Assembly: GCA_031216915.1 (NCBI GenBank)
Contig: CM062290.1
Location: 166,551,453 to 166,615,452, forward strand
Direction of reading: 5' to 3'
Source of the DNA: Pictodentalium vernedei
Taxonomy: Eukaryota > Mollusca > Scaphopoda > Dentaliida > Dentaliidae
Length of the DNA: 64,000 nucleotides
In this document: positions 56,388-64,000 of the stretch, piece after piece
Position numbering within the stretch: position 1 is the first letter of the stretch
Layout of the letters: every line of letters starts with the position of its first letter
Made by a program: the position numbers and the translations under genes
The notes under the pieces: generated by a model
Databases searched by the model: none
The model's input: the letters and a program-made list of their open reading frames with translations, nothing else
What the model was told of the DNA's origin: nothing

Positions 56388-56626
56388 TTAACCCTTTAAA
56401 CACCAGAGGCCGTTTTCCACCGGTTCATAAGCTGCGCCAAAATGTTATTAAGCAGGATGGCTACAAGGTAAATGCGTGGTGTAGACCAATTAATATTTTC
56501 AAAGTGCAGCCCTACGGCTGCACGTTGAAAATATTAATTGGTATAACCCCAAATAATAAATATGGACTCTTCCAATTGCTGCCATTGGACTGCCATGGAA
56601 GATACCACCAGGGTTCAAAGGGTTAA
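56388..56626. mobile_element. TTAA-flanked MITE (family B, copy 2)
   Basis: TTAACCCTTTAAACACC at the left and GGGTTCAAAGGGTTAA at the right, with inverted central arms AATATTTTCAA.GTGCAGCCC / GGCTGCACGTTGAAAATATT and the shared CTCTTCCAATTGCTGCCATT phrase. Same family as 50424-50664. Confidence 0.88.
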
Positions 56627-56754
56627 ATCAAGTATCACAGATAAAGTATCTCAACATCCATTTGTTTGGATGGATTTGGAGCAGGGAAATGATTGCAGCA
56701 CAGATGCATTTGTGCTGCTATAAAAAGCGCAATATTCAAAGTACAAACGTTTTA

Positions 56755-57066
56755 TTTACGGACGTAACAACCGTTACTTGTTCCCAGTTGTTTATTCGAC
56801 ATTCGTTATTAACCTTATCAGTTGATAACGGATGACGAATAAGGAACTGGGAATAAGTAACTATTTGCACGTCCCGTTTTATTTTTGGTTGATATAAGTT
56901 ATTTAACACATCACAACAGTTTGATGGCGACAAGACCATTATTCATGCAAACAGACTACTGTGTACATGTGTACACTCTAAAATCAGTTGGATTAAAAAT
57001 AAACCCGAATCACCAAATCAACGCATACTTACTCAACCCAGTTGATTTAGGTTGATTTTAACCCAA
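56755..57066. repeat. Two imperfect palindromes
   Basis: At about 56761-56870, GACGTAA...GTTACTTGTTCCCAGTT...ATTCG.CATTCGTTAT pairs with ATAACGGATGACGAAT...AACTGGGAATAAGTAAC...GACGT. At about 56983-57066, AATCAGTTGGATTAAAA pairs with TTTTAACCCAACTGATT around an inner repeat of GTTGATT. Both look like foldback-type MITE remnants. Confidence 0.6.
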
Positions 57067-57109
57067 CTGATTTTAACGTGTATGAAAACATTCGTATATA
57101 TATACACGT

Positions 57110-57356
57110 GCCGTTACCGCTCTTCGTCAGTCACTTCATCCGATTGCCCGCGCGTGGGTACTGTGACGCTGTGTACTCAGGCGTACTGCACCTTGATGGT
57201 GCACTTGTTTCAACCAATGCTAACCCTGCATGTGTAGAGTTAGTGCATTGAGGAGTCTGGCAGTTGCTCGCCGTTGCTCGATGGATCTCTCCGGCATCCT
57301 CCACCCGTAAAACTGACCAACAAGAGGTGGCCCTGGCTGTAAAAAGTGTCGTCAAA

Positions 57357-57395
<39 letters not shown>

Positions 57396-57400
57396 AAATA
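57110..57400 (+). mobile_element. Diverged SINE copy, plus strand
   Basis: In plus orientation: TGCCCGCGCGTGGGTACTGTGAC, AGGCGTACTGCACCTTGATGG, TTTCAACCAATGCTAACCCTG, GCTCGCCGTTGCTCGATGG, TCTCCGGCATCCTCCACCCG and a (AAAT)n tail at 57353-57400. The same blocks as the SINEs at 557 and 22839, but more diverged. The head is missing. Confidence 0.75.
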
Positions 57401-60400
57401 AACCGCCCTTCACATCCTAAATTGTCTCTTATTAACAATTCCTCATTTTTGAACATTTTTGTTCTCCAGATTATTATTACCCTCAAGTGGAGCAGCGTGG
57501 TGGGTGGAGCGTACCAGTGGCCGGTGTGATCGGCTAAACCCACCGGGGATAAGGTCAGCGTGTCTTCCAGATCGGCTCACCACGACCTCCAGCCCTGTTC
57601 AGCCCCAGACCGCACCACCAAAGGTACACAAGGTCTGTTAGATCCGTTTCCACACTGTAACTCTCTCCAGCGCATTATCAGGCCATCTTGATTATACTCA
57701 TCACCCCTCCAGCGACCCGAGTTCCTCAAAACCTATTTTGGACAGGTCGTACTTTTTTTTAGCAACGGCACAATGAAAGGCACGAACACTTACGTCTGGC
57801 TTGTTCTTAGCTCTACAGAGCTGTGTAAGAAGAGCTGTTTGGGGCAGTACTGAAAATACATAACCCGTCAAATCAACCAGGGCCTTGTTCCAAATGTTGA
57901 AGAGGGGTGATTAATAATCTGGCTTTGCCGGAGATGTGGGTACCAGGTAGCGAACAATAAACGGGGGCGGGATAAGGAGTGCGACGTTCCGATGGAATTT
58001 TGTCGTCTTGCGGCGAGCGGTCTGAAGAATCCATTTCAAACAAATGAAATTTTGGGCTATGCTATGTACCGTCTACTATGGATAGTCTTACTGGCGAGAT
58101 ACTTGCGGAATGGCCTGACCCAACCCAAGGGCAGAGCAATTTGTCGACGCCCCACCGCGACCACACACAGCCAGTAACATCAAGATGCTCCGGGTCTTCG
58201 AATCCAAGGACACGTGGCAGTTCAGCGTAGTCATAATAGAAATAAACAGCCTGGGGAACTGCGAGGGTAACAAGCGCCTCACATGCCTCGAATGTAACCA
58301 GAAAAGAGGAACAGTGGATCTCAAGGAGTAAGCACACAATCAGGTGGCAGCACTATATCACGAGGAACAACAAACAGCTCTCCCCCGACAGACCACGAGC
58401 AGGCCCACACTGTCCATGGGATAAATAGTACAAGATAGGCTCACCATGCAGGCTTCGCCTAACTGACCGTCCAATCCGGTAGATATAGAATGACCACACA
58501 GTAGCACGTCGTCCATCTCCATCCAGCTTACCAGGCTGTTAAAGGTACCGCATGGATACATCAGATGGGATCCTCCTGTCCTTCGAGAACAAGCAACGCC
58601 ACTCCTCTGGGGATTAAATCCAGTTTCGAAGACGGCCCACTCATCGTAATTTTGGTCAAGGCGTGCATAGCCTATGCCCAAGCCAGATACCATAGCTGGC
58701 CTGGTAGGACACATTCACAGACATCTGTGCTCGGTGAAGACATCATTACTGCATGAAGAAAGTACCGAGATTAACCTTTAAATTATTAGTTTCAGGTTCT
58801 GGATCTCGTATGAAAGGGGGCGATCGTATCAAGGCGGGTGACGTTCGGTGGGTCAGCACTCATAAGTAACCTATAACCACCAGACCACCGATGACGAATG
58901 GCGTCCGTTCCTATGGTGGCCACTCTTGGCTTCTATCATGATTAGCGATGCCATGCATTGGAAGTTCTGCCTCCTGAACGCACTCGTGTATCGCAACCAC
59001 AGCGTCACGTAGCTCTGCCAGCAGCTTTTCCTATTTAGTTCTGCACGCCACGCTCATTCTCCCCCACCCAGCATCCACCATCGTAGCGTTTTTCATCCGC
59101 TTCTGTTGGCTCTTCTGGTTGTGGCTTCATTCTCTTGTTTGAGAATCACCCTTATCGGTGTCTCTAACGAGGTATTCTCATTTCCAGGAGTAGTGCGGGG
59201 GCAGGCATTTCCAAACTGCCAATGGTTAGCTGTGGTTATAGTTGCGGTTAGAGGTCCCTTTCCTACATGCTTTACCCGTGGCACAGCTCACACTTCTCCG
59301 AGATCAGAGATCAGAGCATTCCCGATAAATGGGTCAGCTTCGAGGACCACTATCAGGTCTGGTTGGTTGTCCGGGAGGAGAGGCAGAAATGTACTGGCTG
59401 CTGTTGCATAAAGCTACAGGGCTGCAGTACCATGAGTCTTCAATATCACAGCACCTAGCTGTGCCTCGTAGCATGTGTAAAGCTTCAGAACCTCATGGTG
59501 TCCATTTATGTTCAGATGAAAAGGCTCGTCCCAAGTTTAGTTTTCACTCCCCCTACAGGCAGCGCGGTGAGCCTTTCTCCTTTTCCCAAGCATGCCCTGG
59601 TAGTACATCCTCCTGGGTCGTGGTGGCACCCTTTGCGGGCACAAGCTCCCACTCCCCTTCAGACAACATCCGGTCGATAACCACATCGCAATCCACTGTA
59701 CTCTGAAACCGCCGCCAAAGTCCAATATACTCATAAACGTTATAACAAGCAAACGCAGCCCGTGTAGCCTGGAAAGTCAGCAGAAGTGCTTCACATATGC
59801 TATACATAACATATTGCTTATTTTAGTACCCGATATGCATCCGTTTAATCAGCATTTAGTAGGAGCTTAGTGTACTTGGTTTCGGACGGCATCTGGCGTA
59901 CTGCTTCTCGTTCCCCACGCCAACGAATCACAACGTTCTCCCTAAGACAATCTTTGAAGCTGTTGGGATCTTTGCAGTGACGCAAAGAAACCCAGCGGGT
60001 CTCTTCTCTGAGGTCTTCCAGGACAGAGTTGAGGGTCCACACCTAGACGCTTTGCTTTGCGTGGCGGATACTGGAGGCCAGTTCTAACAGCATGTCCTTT
60101 TCTTTTTCTTCGTAAGAACCTTCGAGACAGAGCTGTCATCGATGATGCACATAGTGGGTTTCCATGTGGAACAAGTTAAAAAAGGACCGCAAATAGTCGT
60201 GGAGCCGTTCTCTGAGGTTTGCGATGTAGATTTCAGGATCCATGAGCGGGACTGGTAGGTTCTGTTATACCTGATAGTTGGGCAGAGGATCAATATTTGT
60301 CTGAAAATGCCAAGGTAGTGGTCGTCCCTGGACGAAGACTACCCGCAGCTGGTCTGGCCACAACTGATCGCTGAGTGGGGCTCAGTAGACTGTGGCGACG

Positions 60401-60990
60401 TAGCGGCCATTCTCGCGATGTTGAGTTGGATATCCATGATCATTTACAGAAAGACGTTCAACGTGTCGGCCTTTTCAGTGGCTATTTTGGTCTGGATGGT
60501 AGAGCCCTCGCTCACACTTGAAGTCCTCCGACCGCTTCCGTGAAGCCGGTCAACACCGGTCGTCCGCATATCAAGGCATAGAGCGAATTTAGTGGTAAAA
60601 AAACTCGACCAGGGAGAAACTCGCTAGAGCCAGAACCTTCGCGACCTTCGCCATCTCATGCAGGATGAAGTTTGCTGGTAGGCGAGGAAGCGAACTGTTT
60701 TTAGCCTCATCCCACAGATGGTAGGCGCGCAGCCCCTAGCCGTAGAGCTCAGTGATGAGGAACATGGCTACCGCATCCAGGAAACTGGCGATATAAAAGC
60801 TCGTTTTACGACCGACAGCCCCACAGAAACTCTCGCAGAAAGAAGTATGAGCGAGGGATTGCTTTTGCTGATGGCTTTGAAACGACATTTACCGCGGTTG
60901 AAGAGGTTAAATTCGGGGAAATGATGGTTTGCATACGCAGCAAACAGTACCAGAAACAAACTCGACACGGGCACAAAACGGAAATGAGTT
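57400..60990 (-). pseudogene. Decayed coding-like region, unidentified
   Basis: Base composition is closer to 50% GC than its neighbours. The minus strand keeps protein-like reading frames broken by few stops: 58714-58358 (QNYDEWAVFETGFNPQRSG), 58337-58062 (VYFYYDYAELPRVLGFEDPE), 59807-59553, and 60250-59845 (MDPEIYIANLRERLHDYL, then ELASSIRHAKQSV, WVSLRHCKDPNSF, with two in-frame stops). A weak resemblance of the RVLGF phrase to Polinton capsid-type proteins is not enough for a call. It may be an old integrated element of several genes. I do not assign a function. Confidence 0.4.
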
Positions 60991-61397
60991 TGTTCATATT
61001 CCAGAAGATGGGGGAGGGGGTGGGGGTAAGGGTAGTTATTTTAGGGTTTTTTGCAAGTGTCGACTGCTTTTTGGATCGAGTAAAGGGGTAAACTGGAATT
61101 TTAAAAAACGTTGTAGCATAATAATTATTGCCGAAGCTTGAATAGGAGGCTCTAAATCAGTCCTGTTCAATGAGTTTAGCTAATATGAAAATCAACTCAG
61201 ATCCTTGAGCAGTCCTTTTGGGGCGGTGTTTACAAAATTACAAAGTGAAATTAATATTGGTAAACGTTTTATTAGTATTCTACTTGTTTAGTTAAAATGA
61301 AAAGAATCGTTGCTGATTATAATAGCCGTCCATTTAGTACACATAAAACACGCACTTTCTGTTTTAATTCCATTTTAATCTTTTGTTCGAACCAAGA

Positions 61398-61661
61398 TCA
61401 ACAAACAACGAACCCCTTACCGAGACTGTCAGCTTCAGAAAATGAGAACACACTGGACCCTGTGTAATAACCGTGACCTTGTACTTGTGCAGTTACTTTG
61501 GTAATATCGTCATTTACATCCACCTCAATAATCTCTCCGATAAACTTCGAGTTGGTCACAACATTCTGGTATATTCGAGGCTGGTTCTTCCCAACAGTGC
61601 CTTGTGAATATTGCAAAGCCATAACTGCCGTGGTTCCAGATCCACAAGGTGATCGGCATAG
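61398..61661 (-). CDS. Terminal exon of a proline racemase / hydroxyproline epimerase family gene
   Basis: On the minus strand the exon follows an acceptor (TTTGTTTCAG, 61662-61671). It encodes about 87 residues: LCRSPCGSGTTAVMALQYSQG, then FIGEIIEVDV, a GHGYYTGSSVFSF phrase and SLGKGFVVC before the stop at 61398-61400. The RSPCGSGTTA motif with the catalytic Cys and the C-terminal GxA/G..F..DP(S)LGKGF pattern belong to the proline racemase fold. The Cys at the second catalytic position favours racemase/epimerase; the animal trans-3-hydroxyproline dehydratase branch usually has Thr there. Earlier exons would lie to the right, beyond the satellite or beyond the window. A TTTAAT (ATTAAA on this strand) at about 61363 may serve polyadenylation. 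Confidence 0.85.
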   Translation of the reverse strand, partial: LCRSPCGSGTTAVMALQYSQGTVGKNQPRIYQNVVTNSKFIGEIIEVDVNDDITKVTAQVQGHGYYTGSSVFSFSEADSLGKGFVVC

Positions 61662-61830
61662 CTGAAACAAAGAATTCTATTAACGACCAACGATAAAAAC
61701 AAGATATATTTTTAACACATTAAGAGGAGACGTTAAGAACAGGTTACTGGACATGAAAGTTGTTGAAAAATAGGCCGATGAAATCGTCAGATGTGTACCC
61801 ATACGCGCAACTAATAGAAAGCTGTATGAC

Positions 61831-63378
61831 GGAGGGCCACCACGGATGCCGACATTATGTACACCATATAACTTGATACAAGGTATAGGTACATATAGAA
61901 ATGGATTGGAGGAGTGTCTAATTTGATGGACTAAAGGTTAATATCTCCAGATCAAATTATCAGATTTACATAAAAAACTGTACAGCACAGCACATCAGTA
62001 ACCTGAATAAATATATAAAGTAACATGACAATCGGATTGATATTTTTTGAGTTATCTCATGCCAAAGGGATTGGAGGAATTTTCAATTTGAAGGATAAAG
62101 GGGGGTTAATATCTCCGGATCAAATTATCAGATTTACACCAAAAACTATACAGCTCAGCACATCAGTAACCTGAACACAATTATAAAGTAACTTGACAAT
62201 CCAAGCAATATTTTTCAAGTTATCAAATGCCAAAGGGATTGGAGGAATTTTCAATTTGAAGGATAAAGGGTTAATATCTCAGGATCAAAATAACAGATTT
62301 ACACCAAAAACTATACAGCTCGGTACATCAGTAACCTGAACACAAATATAAAGAAACTTGACAATCCAAGCAATATTTTTCAAGTTATCGAATGCCAAAG
62401 GGATTGGAGGAATTTTCAATTTGAAGGATAAAGGGTTAATATCTCAGGACTAAATTATCGGATTTACACCACAAAATATACAGCTCGGCACACCAGTAAC
62501 CTGAACACAAATATAAAGTAACTTGACAATCCAATCAATATTTTTCAAGTTATCGAATGCCAAAGGGATTGGAGAAATTTTCAATTTGAAGGATAAAGGG
62601 TTAATATCTCAGGATCAAAATAACAGATTTACACCAAAAACTATACAGCTCGGTACATCAGTAACCTGAACACAAATATAAAGTAACTTGACAATCCAAG
62701 CAATATTTTTCAAGTTATCGAATGCCAAAGGGATTGGAAGAATTTTCAATTTGAAGGATAAAGGGTTAATATCTCAGGATTAAATTATCAGATTTACACC
62801 AAAAACTATACAGCTCGGCACATCAGTAACCTGAACACAAATATATAGTAACTTGACAATCCAATCAATATTTTTCAAGTTATCGAATGCCAAAGGGATT
62901 GGAGGAATTTTCAATTTGAAGGATAAAAGGTTAATATCTCCAGATCAAATTATCAGATTTACACCAAAAACTATACAGCTCGGCACATCAGTAACCTGAA
63001 CACAAATATAAAGTAACTTGACAATCCAAGAAATATTTTTCAAGTTATCGAATGCCAAAGGGATTGGAGGAATTTTCAATTTGAAGAATAAAGGGTTAAT
63101 ATCTCAGGATCAAATTATCCGATTTACACCAAAAACTATACAGCTCGGCACATCAGTAACCTGAACACAAATATAAAGTAACTTGACAATCCAAGAAATA
63201 TTTTTCAAGTTATCGAATGCCAAAGAAATGGATACGGACGCCGGACGGACAGACGGACGGACGGACGGACGTCCGGACGAACGGACGGACAGACGGACGG
63301 ACAAAGGATGGACGAACGACGGATGGTCACCCCGGATGCCGGCATTATGTGTACCATACATAGTATGGGTACACATAA
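61831..63378. repeat. 165-bp satellite, eight units, with GGAC microsatellite and repeated termini
   Basis: The GGAGGAATTTTCAATTTGAA landmark lies at 61908, 62073, 62241, 62406, 62571, 62736, 62901 and 63066: intervals 165, 168, 165, 165, 165, 165 and 165 bp. The array ends at 63228 and is followed by a (GGAC)n-type run (63232-63305). The sequences CGGATGCCGACATTATGTACACC (61846) before the array and CGGATGCCGGCATTATGTGTACC (63334) after it are direct copies. The right one ends in a hairpin TGTGTACCATAC/GTATGGGTACACA. The composition (core repeats, tetranucleotide run, conserved ends) resembles bivalve pearl-type / Helitron-related elements. Confidence 0.9.
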
Positions 63379-63394
63379 AAATTAGTGAACAAAT

Positions 63395-63462
63395 CGTCCC
63401 CCGAGTTCCAATGTGTTCTATGTGCCAGTAGGCACATAGAACACATTGGAACTCAGGGGATG
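63395..63462. mobile_element. 68-bp palindromic element, copy 3
   Basis: Two 34-base half-arms, mismatched at only two positions apart from the four central bases. The duplication AAAT lies at 63391-63394 and 63463-63466. It starts CGTCCCCCGAGTTCC and ends CTCAGGGGATG. Confidence 0.9.
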
Positions 63463-64000
63463 AAATGATAATTCACTACAAACCTGAAAATTATCTGTTA
63501 AAGTTAAATACAAGTTGCATGTCATTTAATAATGTGTTTTTTTTTTAAAAATCATATCTACAAACCAGTCCATATCGTTGCAGACAAGGTCATATATATA
63601 CCTTTAAGTGGCCTGTAGGTTTGAGGGAGGTGGGGGTGGCAGGGCCGTATTATTCATAAGGCTGACTAGGCTGAAGCCTAGGGGCTAGCAGGGACAGGGG
63701 GCCCGCCAATTGTTTTTTTGCTGAGGCACTGTTACCAGCGTCTTAGGGCTCCAATGGTTAAATACACTTTGCACTCTGCGCCGTAGCGATACAAGTACAT
63801 ATGTATTTGGAGACCCTAAAATGGATATAAGACTATGTACTGCGGTATAGTGCCTACCGTACCAGGGTCAGGCTGTCAGCTGTAGTGAGGTGAAAGACGG
63901 AAGTACCGGAAGTGGCCTCAAAGTACCTAATACCTAGGGGCCCGGCCATGGGTTAATATGTCACTGGGGTGGGGGGGGGGGGGGATCATCCTTCCTCGCA
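63463..64000. other. Possible hAT-type element ends; poly-G tract
   Basis: CAGGGCCGTATTA at 63641 and TAATATGTCACTG at 63954-63966 can be paired as inverted ends, with CTAGGGGC near both, around about 325 bp. No duplication could be confirmed. A run of about 15 G lies at 63969-63984. No gene is seen. Confidence 0.35.

Noticed and set aside
58062..58337. Polinton capsid-like assignment from the RVLGF phrase
   Set aside because: A single five-residue resemblance without neighbouring Polinton hallmarks is not sufficient.

Overview
The window looks like nuclear DNA of a marine lophotrochozoan invertebrate, most likely a bivalve-type mollusc. The clues are moderate: tRNA-derived SINEs with (TTTA)n tails, tandem arrays of 145-166 bp units next to GGAC-type tetranucleotide runs, hairpin-ended repeats and a Mab-21/cGAS-like gene, all of which I associate with bivalve genomes. 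No species can be named. The region is gene-poor and is mostly transposable elements nested in one another. There is no operon, rRNA, tRNA gene or CRISPR array.

Left part (1-6197): a SINE, a 145-bp satellite of eight units, and a 166/320-bp tandem family. That family is interrupted at 5325 by a DNA transposon with TAA target duplications (PIF/Harbinger-like, 5326-22041). Inside this transposon sits the main object of the window, a 15.5-kb Ty3/gypsy-type LTR retrotransposon (6198-21660; 324-bp LTRs, 4-bp CCTT duplication, about 4% LTR divergence). Its layout is 5' LTR, putative tRNA-Ser primer site, leader, Gag with an N-terminal helix-hairpin-helix domain, a CCHC nucleocapsid, aspartic protease, then RT-RNase H-integrase ending in a PHD finger, then a large decayed ORF3 carrying a zinc finger and a complete TatD-type metallo-nuclease domain, a repeat-rich 3' region, a purine tract and the 3' LTR. 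A 2.1-kb tandem duplication of gag (about 0.5% divergent) arose after insertion. The copy is broken by frameshifts and stops, but RT, RNase H and integrase keep their catalytic residues.

Middle part (22-36 kb): the rest of the interrupted repeat with a Helitron-like hairpin end, a 5'-truncated SINE with a 17-bp target duplication, an element with GACGTTTCGGCC-type termini holding a decayed LINE reverse-transcriptase fragment, a Mutator-like foldback element (9-bp duplication), G-rich DNA without recognisable genes, and a Mab-21/cGAS-like receptor gene (33.1-35.4 kb) split by a TTAA-flanked MITE.

Right part (36-64 kb): a Penelope-like GIY-YIG fragment with a degenerate hammerhead-like core, cut by a hAT element that itself holds a TTAA-flanked element; several MITE families (TTAA-flanked, hAT-like, foldback); four 68-bp palindromes, three with exact 4-bp target duplications; a complex repeat at 46.8-48.5 kb; a decayed coding-like region (58-61 kb); the last exon of a proline racemase/hydroxyproline epimerase family gene on the minus strand (61.4-61.66 kb); and a 165-bp satellite of eight units. 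The only host genes I can support are the Mab-21-like gene and the racemase exon.
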